A stretch of DNA of 26,456 nucleotides from Flavobacteriales bacterium UBA7878 (GTDB lineage: Bacteria > Bacteroidota > Bacteroidia > Flavobacteriales > Schleiferiaceae). The position numbers and the translations under genes were made by a program. The stretch lies in contig DLRW01000064.1 of assembly GCA_002501205.1 (NCBI GenBank), positions 1,753 to 28,208 of the forward strand, in the 5' to 3' direction. Under the pieces are notes generated by a model. The model made no database searches, was not told where the DNA came from, and saw only the letters and a list, made by a program, of their open reading frames with translations. Of this stretch, positions 7,295 to 15,624 are shown in pieces. How positions within the stretch are numbered: position 1 is the stretch's first letter; every line of letters starts with the position of its first letter.

Positions 7295-8148
7295 AAAACG
7301 CCTAATAAATTGATGTTTTCGCGCAGATCTTTCTCGCTAATCATGGGCGAAAGCTGATAATTACTGGGAACCGAAAAGTCTTTGACCTCTCCAATATAGC
7401 GTTCGAGTAGGCTGCGTAATTTGTCACCTTTCAGGCTAAAGCCTCCTACTTTAAGGTGTAATTCGGTGGGTAAGAATCGATTTTGCTCCAGGCTGTATAA
7501 GATGAAGTACAAAAGGTCTTCTTCCGTTTGAAACTGGAATTTATTATACCACTGAACTTTACTTTTTTGGGCTAAGTAAAAATCGGCCTCGCCCGGACTA
7601 ACATACAAGATGCCGGTAAAGCTTTCATTTTTGGTGGCCTGATACAGGTTTTCAATGGCACTGGCCTGATGCTGGATTTGCGCTTGCATAAAGCGCTTGG
7701 TGATCCACTCGCTAATACTCTCCGGAACAGCGTGTATCATTAAGGCTTCGCTATGGGTCCAGTGATCGGTGTAAATGCGATCTCCTTTCTGAAGCTTGGC
7801 AGTATAGGATAAGATTTGCTGCCCCTTGCCTTTTTGGTAAAAATGCTCGGGAACCAAACTAAACTTTTGAAAGTTGACCAGGCATTTTAGGCTGGCCGAG
7901 AGATCGGGATTAACCGGTAGTTGATCGATACTCTTTTCATAGAGTTCAATCAGTTTTGTTTCCGATTTTTCTTCTTTCCAAAATCTTTGGGCACTGAGGA
8001 GGATACGACGCTTGTTTTCCCCAGCTACCATAATGGAAAAGCCTGTCTTGGACAGGCTTATCACGGTATGACAATCTTTGAGCGTATCGCGATTTAAGCC
8101 TGGGTCGACTTTGAGCGAAAGCTCGGCTATATTATCTCCAGTTACCAC
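7291..8148 (-). CDS. DUF3822 family protein
   Basis: A 285-residue cytoplasmic protein that I assign to DUF3822, a Bacteroidota family of unknown function found next to rsmD. No signal peptide or membrane segment is visible. The two-lobed pattern is consistent with an actin/hexokinase-like (ASKHA) fold: repeated strands such as T-G-F-S-I-M-V-A (35-42), F-T-G-I-L-Y-V-S, A-D-F-Y-L-A and L-H-L-K-V-G-G-F. I infer that fold from family knowledge and overall pattern and cannot confirm the phosphate loops. The start is a GTG at 8148, because no ATG occurs in the first 37 codons; it lies 17 bases inside the preceding gene. The stop overlaps the rsmD start. The tight coupling suggests that the protein accompanies rRNA methylation or ribosome assembly, which is an inference. 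Confidence 0.82.
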   Translation of the reverse strand: MVTGDNIAELSLKVDPGLNRDTLKDCHTVISLSKTGFSIMVAGENKRRILLSAQRFWKEEKSETKLIELYEKSIDQLPVNPDLSASLKCLVNFQKFSLVPEHFYQKGKGQQILSYTAKLQKGDRIYTDHWTHSEALMIHAVPESISEWITKRFMQAQIQHQASAIENLYQATKNESFTGILYVSPGEADFYLAQKSKVQWYNKFQFQTEEDLLYFILYSLEQNRFLPTELHLKVGGFSLKGDKLRSLLERYIGEVKDFSVPSNYQLSPMISEKDLRENINLLGVL

Positions 8149-8740
8149 TTAATGTAGGTTCGTTCATGTCGCCTACTTGTAAGGCATAGTCCTCATCAAT
8201 GTACTGGCCATATTTGTTCAATACATCGTGGAAGATCGCGGTATTAGGAGCTTTGGCTTCAAATACAGGAACTACCACATCATTTACTTCCAGCTTTCCG
8301 GCTTTCAATTCGAATTCCTTATTGTTGCTGAAAGGTATGTAACGCAAGGTTTCAGGATCAAAGTCGGCATTAAAGAGCTTGAGTTTTACTGGCTCATAGC
8401 CCAAAATGGTCTTAATGATAGTATCCTTCTCCATGTCCTGTTGGTAGGTCTCATTATAATACATGAAGGTAGAGTCCTTACGCTCAATCTGGGCAATTTT
8501 ACCGGTGTCAACAAAGGCAATTACCGCATTTAGATCGGTAGCGAAGTCCCCGTATTCAGTACGATAGGCTTTTTGAATATCGCGAATTTGCTCCAATTTG
8601 GATTTCACCGCTGTATAGCGACGCTCTTTTAACTTTTCGTAGTTGATCGGATCAAGGATGATCGAGTATAGGCGATAACCCAAGAAAACAATCAGTAAGA
8701 AAAGACCAATCTTAATTAGCGTTGAAGTCGTGGAATTCAT
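8132..8740 (-). CDS. Membrane-anchored protein with pilin-like N-terminal half
   Basis: A 202-residue protein with one N-terminal membrane helix (about residues 8-28) and the rest predicted outside the cytoplasm. After the helix comes a long amphipathic helix and the stretch K-L-E-Q-I-R-D-I-Q-K-A-Y-R-T-E-Y-G-D-F-A-T-D-L. That stretch is strongly reminiscent of type IV pilins and type II secretion pseudopilins, where a helix is followed by A-Y-x-x-x-x-G-x-Y-x-x-x-L. The canonical prepilin peptidase site (G before a hydrophobic segment with E at +5) is not evident, so it may be an uncleaved relative. It is the first gene of a minus-strand series with DUF3822 and rsmD and has a well-formed promoter. 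Function is unknown; the pilin resemblance is my reading of the pattern only. Confidence 0.75.
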   Translation of the reverse strand: MNSTTSTLIKIGLFLLIVFLGYRLYSIILDPINYEKLKERRYTAVKSKLEQIRDIQKAYRTEYGDFATDLNAVIAFVDTGKIAQIERKDSTFMYYNETYQQDMEKDTIIKTILGYEPVKLKLFNADFDPETLRYIPFSNNKEFELKAGKLEVNDVVVPVFEAKAPNTAIFHDVLNKYGQYIDEDYALQVGDMNEPTLSGNWR

Positions 8741-8774
8741 TCTATTTACGGACGTTTGGTGTTCGTGCTTGCGA

Positions 8775-8803
8775 CAAAACTACAATTTTTTTTAGTTGGC
8801 AAA
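8775..8803 (-). promoter_or_regulatory. Promoter of the pilin-like/DUF3822/rsmD series
   Basis: On the minus strand TTTG is followed after 17 bases by TAGTTTTG, a full match to the Bacteroidota -33/-7 pattern. The -7 box lies 34 bases before the ATG at 8740. It overlaps the promoter of the helicase gene on the plus strand. Confidence 0.65.
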
Positions 8804-8827
8804 CTTGTTTTTTCAACCCTACTTTTG
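8796..8827 (+). promoter_or_regulatory. Promoter of the helicase gene
   Basis: On the plus strand TTG is followed after 21 bases by TACTTTTG, a full match to the consensus. The -7 box ends only four bases before the ATG at 8832, so the transcript would have almost no leader. Confidence 0.6.
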
Positions 8828-8831
8828 AAGG

Positions 8832-10271
8832 ATGAATAAGGAATGGAAAAGAGCTTTTTATACACATCTAAAAAAGGCTTTTCCCCATCAACCAACTCAG
8901 GGGCAGCTTGAAGCATTTAAACAGTTAACGCTCTTTTTTGCGGAACCGCGTGCCGACCTGGTTTTTTTATTGCGAGGCTATGCTGGGACTGGGAAAACCA
9001 GCCTGATTCAGGCATTGGTTCCTAGCTTGGAAGCCTTTCAAAAGAAGGCTGTTTTGCTGGCGCCTACCGGTCGAGCGGCCAAGGTTATGAGTCTGTATTC
9101 CGGTCGAGCGGCATTTACCATTCATAAATATGTGTACCGATTGCAAACGGATGGCCGGGGATTTTCCATTTTCCGCTTGCGACCTAATAAGGCCCGCGAC
9201 ACCGTTTTTATTATTGATGAGGCTTCGATGATCAATGATGATCGCAGTGATTGGTCGGGGTCGGTATTAGCCGATTTGCTCGAATTTGTTAATAGTGGTG
9301 TACGTTGCCAACTCTTATTGGTAGGAGATACCGCTCAGCTACCCCCGGTGGGAAGCGATGAAAGTCCAGCCTTGAATGGTGATTATTTGGCCCGCTTGTA
9401 TGGTTTAGAAAATTATGGAGTGGAGCTGAAAGAAGTAATGCGGCAAGAACAAGAGTCGCAGCTTTTAGCTAATGCTACCTTTTTACGAAACCTACAAATT
9501 GAGCCTCTCTTTGATCAGCCGCAGTTTAAGTTAGGTCCAGATGTTTTGCGTTTGCAAGAGGGCTTTGAGGTGGAAGATGCCTTGAACCAAGCTATTTCGG
9601 AAGTAGGCAAGGAGGAAATGTGCATTATCGTTCGATCGAATAAACGCGCCAATCTCTACAACCAGCAATTAAGGCGTAGGGTACTTTGGCAGGAAGATGA
9701 GATTTCGACCGGTGATTATCTGATGGTGGTAAAAAACAATTATCATTGGTTACCCGATGGGCATAAGGCCAGCTTTATTGCCAATGGCGATATTTTAGAA
9801 TTATTGGAGATCTACCAATTGATCGAACTTTACGGTAAGCGCTTTGCCCGGGTGAAATTGCGCTTCACCGACTATGTGGATGCCGAGCCCTTTGAAAGCA
9901 TCATCTTATTGGATGTTTTAGATCATCCGGGTGCTTCTTTAAGTTGGGAGGAACAAAGGGCTTTCGCCGATGAGGTGGCCTTGGATTATCAGGATTTACC
10001 TACTAAGGCAGCCATTATGAAGGAGCTTAAGGAGAATCCTTACCTCAATGCCTTGCAGGTGAAATTTGCCTATGCTATTACCGGTCATAAAGCCCAGGGT
10101 GGACAGTGGAAAAGGGTCTTTGTAGAACATCCCTGGCGGCCAGAAGAAGAAATCACTTTAGATTATTTGCGCTGGCTGTATACGGCCATTACCCGGGCGC
10201 GAGAGGAGGTTTATTTATTGGGTTTCCCGGATCAATATTTCGCTCAGGCTTCGGAGCCGGATTGGGAATAG
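8832..10271 (+). CDS. RecD/Dda-like superfamily 1 DNA helicase
   Basis: A 479-residue ATP-dependent DNA helicase of superfamily 1B, like RecD2 C-terminal regions or phage T4 Dda, that probably unwinds DNA 5' to 3' in repair or replication. Visible motifs: a Q-type motif P-T-Q-G-Q (21-25); Walker A G-Y-A-G-T-G-K-T (49-56); motif Ia L-A-P-T-G-R-A-A-K (76-84); Walker B I-I-D-E-A-S-M (127-133); motif III G-D-T-A-Q-L-P-P-V-G (165-174); and in the UvrD-like C-terminal domain T-G-H-K-A-Q-G (417-423) with the arginine finger in Y-T-A-I-T-R-A (450-456). It lacks the long N-terminal extension of RecD2, and no recB or recC gene is near, so it is probably a stand-alone helicase. The last 28 bases overlap the end of the GluQ gene on the other strand. 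Confidence 0.92.
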   Translation: MNKEWKRAFYTHLKKAFPHQPTQGQLEAFKQLTLFFAEPRADLVFLLRGYAGTGKTSLIQALVPSLEAFQKKAVLLAPTGRAAKVMSLYSGRAAFTIHKYVYRLQTDGRGFSIFRLRPNKARDTVFIIDEASMINDDRSDWSGSVLADLLEFVNSGVRCQLLLVGDTAQLPPVGSDESPALNGDYLARLYGLENYGVELKEVMRQEQESQLLANATFLRNLQIEPLFDQPQFKLGPDVLRLQEGFEVEDALNQAISEVGKEEMCIIVRSNKRANLYNQQLRRRVLWQEDEISTGDYLMVVKNNYHWLPDGHKASFIANGDILELLEIYQLIELYGKRFARVKLRFTDYVDAEPFESIILLDVLDHPGASLSWEEQRAFADEVALDYQDLPTKAAIMKELKENPYLNALQVKFAYAITGHKAQGGQWKRVFVEHPWRPEEEITLDYLRWLYTAITRAREEVYLLGFPDQYFAQASEPDWE

Positions 10272-11170
10272 AGCGCTAGAAGCTCAGTTAAAGAATCCGG
10301 ACTTTCCTTTAAGCCTAAATACCTACTTAGATTTTGAAAGAGCTCTTTTTGCGCTTGGGGATTTTGGTGAATTTTAGCGGCAGGTGCGGATTGACTCTTC
10401 GATAATTTTTCCCCCTCCCGGCGAATCAGGGGATGATGGTGGAAGTGAATTGCTTCAAAGTTTTTCAAATTAAGTTCCTGGGCCAGGGCCATTTGGAAAA
10501 GACTGGAATCCCAAAGGTCTTCACCGCGCACAATATGACTGATTTTATAATGTACATCATCGATCAGGGAGGCCATTTGATAAGCGGGATGCCCGGCTTT
10601 ACTTTTAAGTACACTGTAATGCATGGCTGCAGGGAAGTTTTCTGAACGGGGATTTCCCTGCCAATTTTTAATTTCAAGATGGTCTGGATTTTTCTTCCAA
10701 CGCCAAGCGAAATCAGGATTATCCAAACTCAAATTTCGATTCAAGCAGGTACCCGGATATATGCCTTCAGAGTTTAGCTCCAAAATGTCTTTGCGGGAAC
10801 AATCACAGGCAAAAACCTGATTTTGATCTTTGAGCTGATTTAAGGCGCTGTGATAAAGATCCAAACGCAGCTTTTGCGACCAGTTTTTTTCAAAATCCTC
10901 AATTCCGGATGGCCCTTCATCATAGTCGATGCCCAGTATTTCCAGGCTGCGGAATACATCTTCCAAATACTCCATTCGATAGCGTGCACGATCGAGATCA
11001 TCAATGCGAAGCAGGATGGAGAGGCCTTCCTTTCGCGCCATTAGCCAAGTTAGGGCAAAGGCAAAGAGGTTCCCTTGGTGTAAATACCCGGAGGGAGTGG
11101 GAGCGATGCGGGTTTTTATATATTTGGCCTCGTTCAATATCTGCAATAAACCTGATTCTAATCTTTTCAA
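10244..11170 (-). CDS. gluQ: Glutamyl-Q tRNA(Asp) synthetase
   Basis: A 308-residue paralogue of the catalytic half of glutamyl-tRNA synthetase. The family activates glutamate without tRNA and attaches it to queuosine at position 34 of tRNA(Asp). Sites seen: the HIGH-like A-P-T-P-S-G-Y-L-H-Q-G-N (23-34), L-R-I-D-D-L-D (54-60), the zinc set C122-x-C124...Y138-x-x-x-C142 typical of GluQ-RS, R-G-E-D-L (215-219), and the KMSKS loop E-K-L-S-K-S (254-259). The anticodon-binding half of GltX is missing, as expected. No ATG precedes the catalytic motif in this frame: candidates are TTG 11170, 11146 or 11137, so the start is uncertain. It runs divergently from the M48 gene with only 25 bases between starts. 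The gene pair with the helicase overlaps at the 3' ends. Glutamyl-Q activity is inferred from the family. Confidence 0.9.
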   Translation of the reverse strand: MKRLESGLLQILNEAKYIKTRIAPTPSGYLHQGNLFAFALTWLMARKEGLSILLRIDDLDRARYRMEYLEDVFRSLEILGIDYDEGPSGIEDFEKNWSQKLRLDLYHSALNQLKDQNQVFACDCSRKDILELNSEGIYPGTCLNRNLSLDNPDFAWRWKKNPDHLEIKNWQGNPRSENFPAAMHYSVLKSKAGHPAYQMASLIDDVHYKISHIVRGEDLWDSSLFQMALAQELNLKNFEAIHFHHHPLIRREGEKLSKSQSAPAAKIHQNPQAQKELFQNLSRYLGLKESPDSLTELLALYSQSGSEA

Positions 11171-11195
11171 AAATCTGAAAAAGCTTTCGATTTCT

Positions 11196-13322
11196 ATGAA
11201 AATGTATCCATTACTGCTTGGGTTGGTATTCGCATGCCTGAGTCCGAGGGTCCATGCCCAAAATGACGATTTAAAAACTGTGCATAGCCCCTTATTCGCA
11301 GGGGAAAATTGGCCAGAGGATCTGAAAAAGGACTGGCTCGCTAAGATTGGTGAAAAAGTTGGAGAGGATGGACAGATTCATATTGATGAATCGGATGCAG
11401 CTTCGTATGATGATTTCTGGTTACTCCAGTTTTCATTCATTCAACATATGCTATCCAATGGGAATATGGTCTTTGATGACAGTATAACCCATTATTTAAA
11501 TGGATTGGCGGATCGTGTTTTTGTCAATGAGCCTGATTTAAGAAAGAAACTTCGTTTTTATACCTATCGGAGTGATGAAAGCAATGCCTTTTGTATTGCC
11601 GATGGGATGATCTTTATTAATACTGCACTTATTGCCAGGTGTTCTGGTGAAGAAGAGTTGGCATTTATCATGGCACATGAAGCTGCTCACTTTGCACTGG
11701 AGCATTCTTATGAAGAGTTTAAACAGCGCAGTAGTCTTCAGGATATTGATTGGTTAACATCTGCTGATGCGATCGATTACTACCTACAAGCACTGGAAAG
11801 GAGTCAAGAACAAGAGTCGGCGGCAGATTTATGGGCCAGCTCCTTGGTTACCAAGCTTTTCTCTATAAAGCATGCAGAACAAGCCTTAAAGGATTTATAC
11901 TATTCCCAATACCCGTTCCAAAGAGAGGGGCTTAAGCAGCATCCATTGTTTGGTAATCTTAAGCTTAGTTTACCTGCGTCCTATTATCTAGCAGATACTC
12001 CTGCCTATTCTGAGAACCTTGACTATCCTTATCAAGAATTAACACACCCCAGCATAGGGGCACGTATTAAGGGGATTGCCAAAATTGAACAGGCCTCAGG
12101 AGGAGAGGGTGCTTTTAAGTCGAATGAGAAAGCTTTTCGGGCTTTACAGGAGTTAGCACGTCTGGACCTAATATCCTCCGAAATTGCTAATCGCAGAATT
12201 GATCTTGCACTTTACCATTTAGCGGCAATACAGGAGAGCCACGGCAAGAATCCTTATTGGGCTTATTTGAAATTGAAAGCATTACACACTTTGTTGCTTT
12301 TGAAAAGTTCTCAAAGCTTAAGTGATAACCTCCTTGATATTTCGGGCACTGAAGGACCACTGCAAAGTTTGAATTTTCAATTGAAGCAATTAAATACGGA
12401 GGACTGTTTACTTATTGCCTTGAATGAGTCTAAACGAATTGGAACCGAATTTCCTACAAATGATTTTTTGAAAAACTGGAGCCGAGAATATATTGGATTG
12501 TACTTCTACAGCGATATTGAATCCTGGAATCGTTTGCTATATTCAGGGAGGCGTTTGAATATCTCCGATACCATTAATTATATCGAACAAGAGTTAAAAA
12601 CTTTAGTTGAGGAATCAGCCATTCCAGAACTAAAGAAACTTAGTACAACATCGCAATTAGAATCCTTAGTTCAATCTAATTCTAAATGGCTACAAGGTTA
12701 TTTTAAGAAGGCAAGAAGGATTAGAGCTAGTATTACTAGCCTAGAAGTTTCTCGTGCTGATGAATATGCCCTAAATAGCGGATTAGGTTTTTCTTCTGAA
12801 AACAAGTTAAGGGATGAGATGACTTTTCGAGTGGAAGCTCCACTTCAAAAGGAAGTTTGTATCCTCAGTCCGCAGATTTATTCTTCTTCAGATCCGGAGC
12901 AGCAATTTTCCCAAAAGATAGATGCAGCCTTTATGGAAGAGGGAATCTTAAAATCCATCAAGAATGGAACAAACCTCAAACTGAAGGCCTATGATCTGTA
13001 TTATCCCCAATATAGAAGCTATAATGGTTTAAGCTATAATCAGTATGTGGCAATTTTAGAAAGACAACGCGAAATCAGATTCCACCATTATATAGGATTA
13101 CCAGCACCTGAATTGAATTTCACACAAGCCTGGGAATTGAATGACACTTACTATGGATCTTTCCTTGGATACATTTCCTCTAACTCTGAGTATTATATTT
13201 TGGAAATCAGTGATTTGAATAATGGTTTGATTCAAAAGCGATTTTTCGAGAAGCTTGGTAGCCTGGACCCCGAGAATATGGACAATTTGGTTCAGAAAAT
13301 TAATGAAATTAGTTATCCTTAA
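11196..13322 (+). CDS. Secreted M48-family zinc metalloprotease
   Basis: A 708-residue exported protein with a signal peptide (1-22, ending V-H-A-Q) and an M48 (Ste24/HtpX/BepA-like) peptidase domain. The zinc motif is H-E-A-A-H at 161-165 and the third ligand is likely E207 in E-S-A-A-D; the preceding N-A-F-C-I-A-D-G-M-I-F-I-N (130-142) is the usual M48 substrate-strand region. The C-terminal 450 residues are mostly helical, without a domain I can name; BepA-type enzymes carry TPR repeats there, so a TPR-like scaffold is possible. Such proteins act in the periplasm in quality control of outer-membrane proteins. I start at ATG 11196, which opens directly on the signal peptide; the frame extends upstream to 11004 but lies over gluQ. 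A second secreted protein starts two bases after the stop. Confidence 0.88.
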   Translation: MKMYPLLLGLVFACLSPRVHAQNDDLKTVHSPLFAGENWPEDLKKDWLAKIGEKVGEDGQIHIDESDAASYDDFWLLQFSFIQHMLSNGNMVFDDSITHYLNGLADRVFVNEPDLRKKLRFYTYRSDESNAFCIADGMIFINTALIARCSGEEELAFIMAHEAAHFALEHSYEEFKQRSSLQDIDWLTSADAIDYYLQALERSQEQESAADLWASSLVTKLFSIKHAEQALKDLYYSQYPFQREGLKQHPLFGNLKLSLPASYYLADTPAYSENLDYPYQELTHPSIGARIKGIAKIEQASGGEGAFKSNEKAFRALQELARLDLISSEIANRRIDLALYHLAAIQESHGKNPYWAYLKLKALHTLLLLKSSQSLSDNLLDISGTEGPLQSLNFQLKQLNTEDCLLIALNESKRIGTEFPTNDFLKNWSREYIGLYFYSDIESWNRLLYSGRRLNISDTINYIEQELKTLVEESAIPELKKLSTTSQLESLVQSNSKWLQGYFKKARRIRASITSLEVSRADEYALNSGLGFSSENKLRDEMTFRVEAPLQKEVCILSPQIYSSSDPEQQFSQKIDAAFMEEGILKSIKNGTNLKLKAYDLYYPQYRSYNGLSYNQYVAILERQREIRFHHYIGLPAPELNFTQAWELNDTYYGSFLGYISSNSEYYILEISDLNNGLIQKRFFEKLGSLDPENMDNLVQKINEISYP

Positions 13323-13324
13323 TT

Positions 13325-14878
13325 ATGATTCGGAGTTTGTTTAAGTTGTGCTTGTTGCCCTTGGTATTTATCGGTTTTACTTCGCTCAACGCACAGATCC
13401 TGTGGGAGAAAACAGAAGAAGATGATTCTTATATTGACTATATAGGCGAATTAAATGGCAATCATTTGTATCGCACCTATGATGGTTTTTTTAACAGGGA
13501 GGAGGAACTCATGCGTGTGGAATATCGAATTTACAATGAATCTACTAGTGAGGTTGTAAAATCCATAGAGCCTAGATGCGGTATCATTTTAACTGATTTT
13601 GTGAAAAATGATACCCTTTATTTGCTGACGAGTGAATATTTGAGGGATTCTGAGGAGTACCAAATTCGATTGTGGCGATTTAATTCGAAGCTTGAGGAAA
13701 TTGATAAAAAAACGATTCAGTCCTGGAATGATTTGCCTGGCCCACAAAATATAAGGGCACAATTGGATGCGGAAATGCAGTATATAGTGATCACTCAACT
13801 AAACAGCATTGGCGGTGGTAAAAAAACTTTTGAAACTGTTTCCTTGGTTTCTCTAGCGAATCGACAATTGTTATTTAGTAACACCTATCGTAGAGGCTGG
13901 AATGACTACAACTTTTTCAAGCATCAGAACAGGTATATGTCTGAATTACTGGTTACGGAAAAAGGAGACATTTATTTATGCAGTGATAATGGTCAATTGT
14001 ACTGTTTTATCCGTGAGCAAAATTTCAATTTGTGGCAATTGAATATGCGTCCCAAGGACTTAGGTACTTTTAAAATTTTGGCTGGCTCGGAATTGAGTAC
14101 CTTAAATGATAGTACCCTCTTGTTTACTGCGGAAATAATGGACTACCAAGGCTATGTTAAGCGACCTTATTTTTGGGCTAGGAAAACCTTGCGGTCTGGA
14201 GTGTTAGCGGTTCAGATAGATAGTCGAACTCAATTGCTGTCTTTAAAGGAAATAAAAACAGTAAATGATGCTCAAAAAGGATTTAAAACTTCTTGGTACA
14301 AAGATGAAGAAAGGCCAGGGCTTAAGCAGATGAGACCCATAGTTTTTCGAAGTGAAGATGGAAAGCGTATTTATAGGATTACCGAGGAAATACAACAAGA
14401 ATTAGGGCAAAACCGGTGGTTGGCTTACAATATGTTTAGTGATTTGTACCTCTCTGTTTTTGATCTAAATGGTAATTTAATGGACTCGCAAAAAATTTCG
14501 AAGCGTCAAATTGCTGTAAACTTTACTCAAAACGGGGGCTCCTATTTCTATCGGGAAGAGAAGGGCACGCTTTATATCGGTTATTATGAATTACCCGAAG
14601 ACGAAAAAACGGGGAGCTATGTTGCCTTGGAAAATGGTCGAGATAATCTTGGAGATGAAAAATACCTGGAAAGGGCTCAGTTAAAGGTGGTGACCTATAA
14701 TCCTGAACTAAAGACTTTGGAAAACAAAGTGTTTAACCCTCAATTATTTCAAGAGGATTATTATCTGGCTACCTCACGTTCTCAATCTCTTCAAGGAGAA
14801 GCGCCGATCAAAACCTTTATTAGTAAGAAGAATAAATTTGTATTGGGTAGATTGATTAACCTACCCTTTGTTAATTAA
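13325..14878 (+). CDS. Secreted protein of unknown function (517 aa)
   Basis: I do not recognise this family. It has a clear signal peptide (1-24, ending L-N-A-Q) and no further membrane segment or sorting domain. The mature part is rich in short beta strands with repeated aromatic and charged turns (for example Y-L-L-T-S-E-Y, L-Y-C-F-I, L-Y-I-G-Y-Y-E-L), which would fit a beta-propeller-like protein, but no repeat is clear enough to claim. Two cysteines flank the region near residue 220. It begins two bases after the M48 protease stop, so the two are almost surely in one transcript and may work together in the periplasm or at the outer membrane. Its final eight bases overlap the end of the convergent gene. 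Confidence 0.8.
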   Translation: MIRSLFKLCLLPLVFIGFTSLNAQILWEKTEEDDSYIDYIGELNGNHLYRTYDGFFNREEELMRVEYRIYNESTSEVVKSIEPRCGIILTDFVKNDTLYLLTSEYLRDSEEYQIRLWRFNSKLEEIDKKTIQSWNDLPGPQNIRAQLDAEMQYIVITQLNSIGGGKKTFETVSLVSLANRQLLFSNTYRRGWNDYNFFKHQNRYMSELLVTEKGDIYLCSDNGQLYCFIREQNFNLWQLNMRPKDLGTFKILAGSELSTLNDSTLLFTAEIMDYQGYVKRPYFWARKTLRSGVLAVQIDSRTQLLSLKEIKTVNDAQKGFKTSWYKDEERPGLKQMRPIVFRSEDGKRIYRITEEIQQELGQNRWLAYNMFSDLYLSVFDLNGNLMDSQKISKRQIAVNFTQNGGSYFYREEKGTLYIGYYELPEDEKTGSYVALENGRDNLGDEKYLERAQLKVVTYNPELKTLENKVFNPQLFQEDYYLATSRSQSLQGEAPIKTFISKKNKFVLGRLINLPFVN

Positions 14879-15554
14879 TACGGTAAGCTAGCGTTACACC
14901 TAGTAAAAACTTCAATCGATTTTTTTGTTGAAAATCATCAAAAATATTTTTGATTGGTCGATCGCTTAGATAGCTGAAATTTTGAACTGGATAATATTCT
15001 AAGCCTACTTGAAAACTGGATTCAAAAGGTTCCCAATCAATCATCCAGCCAAAGCCACTTTCCAGTCCAAAAGCCTGTGCTCGGATTCCAAAACTATTTC
15101 CTCCTATAGAGGAGTGTTGTCCATTAAAATAATCAGATCGGCTTTGTTGATCTTTGTATTTTAAACCTAGGTCATAGTAAAAATTGTCCATGCCCTCCCG
15201 GCTAGGATTAAGGTACTGTCTGAAATATATTCCGGTTCCCCATCCTGAAAAGTTGTAATCACCAGATTCGAGCAGGTCTGTATAGGCCGTGGCATCAGAC
15301 TTGAAGAAATCCTTTACATCATTACGGGCTCTGAGGTCAAGTAGTATAGAATACTGCCTGCTAAGGGCATGTTCCCAAGCTAAATTGTATTCTCCGGTCA
15401 CAATGCTACTAATGCTGGTTTGAATGCGATTGTGTCGGTATTCGCCTTCTTGATATTGCTCTTTAAGTTTGTTTTTGAGCTTTTCTCGCTGGCCATATAA
15501 GGTGCTGCTAAAAACCAATAACAGAAGAAAAAGTGGAATGCGCTGCAGATTCAT
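14871..15554 (-). CDS. Putative outer-membrane beta-barrel protein (227 aa)
   Basis: A 227-residue exported protein: signal peptide (1-21, ending L-Y-G-Q), a short charged helix (R-E-K-L-K-N-K-L-K-E-Q), then alternating amphipathic strands such as G-T-G-I-Y-F-R-Q-Y, F-Y-Y-D-L-G-L-K-Y, F-Q-V-G-L-E-Y-Y-P and a final strand L-L-G-V-T-L-A-Y-R-I-N. The last strand ends in N rather than the F or W often seen in barrels. The pattern resembles the small DUF3575-like or OmpW-like outer-membrane proteins of Bacteroidota, but I cannot assign a named family. It has a -7 box (TATTTTTG) about 29 bases upstream. It is convergent with the secreted unknown gene, overlapping by eight bases. Confidence 0.76.
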   Translation of the reverse strand: MNLQRIPLFLLLLVFSSTLYGQREKLKNKLKEQYQEGEYRHNRIQTSISSIVTGEYNLAWEHALSRQYSILLDLRARNDVKDFFKSDATAYTDLLESGDYNFSGWGTGIYFRQYLNPSREGMDNFYYDLGLKYKDQQSRSDYFNGQHSSIGGNSFGIRAQAFGLESGFGWMIDWEPFESSFQVGLEYYPVQNFSYLSDRPIKNIFDDFQQKNRLKFLLGVTLAYRIN

Positions 15555-15582
15555 AGGTTTAATTGAAATAGATTTTAGGTTT

Positions 15583-15590
15583 CAAAAATA
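15583..15590 (-). promoter_or_regulatory. Promoter -7 box of the barrel-like gene
   Basis: The minus strand reads TATTTTTG, matching TAnnTTTG, 29 bases before the ATG at 15554. No TTG is seen at the -33 position. Confidence 0.4.
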
Positions 15591-15624
15591 AGAGCTTCAT
15601 TGGGACTTTATGTAATTTACCGCC

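Noticed and set aside
10909..11178. Plus-strand open frames over gluQ
   Set aside because: They are antisense shadows of the GluQ-RS catalytic region, which has full family motifs.
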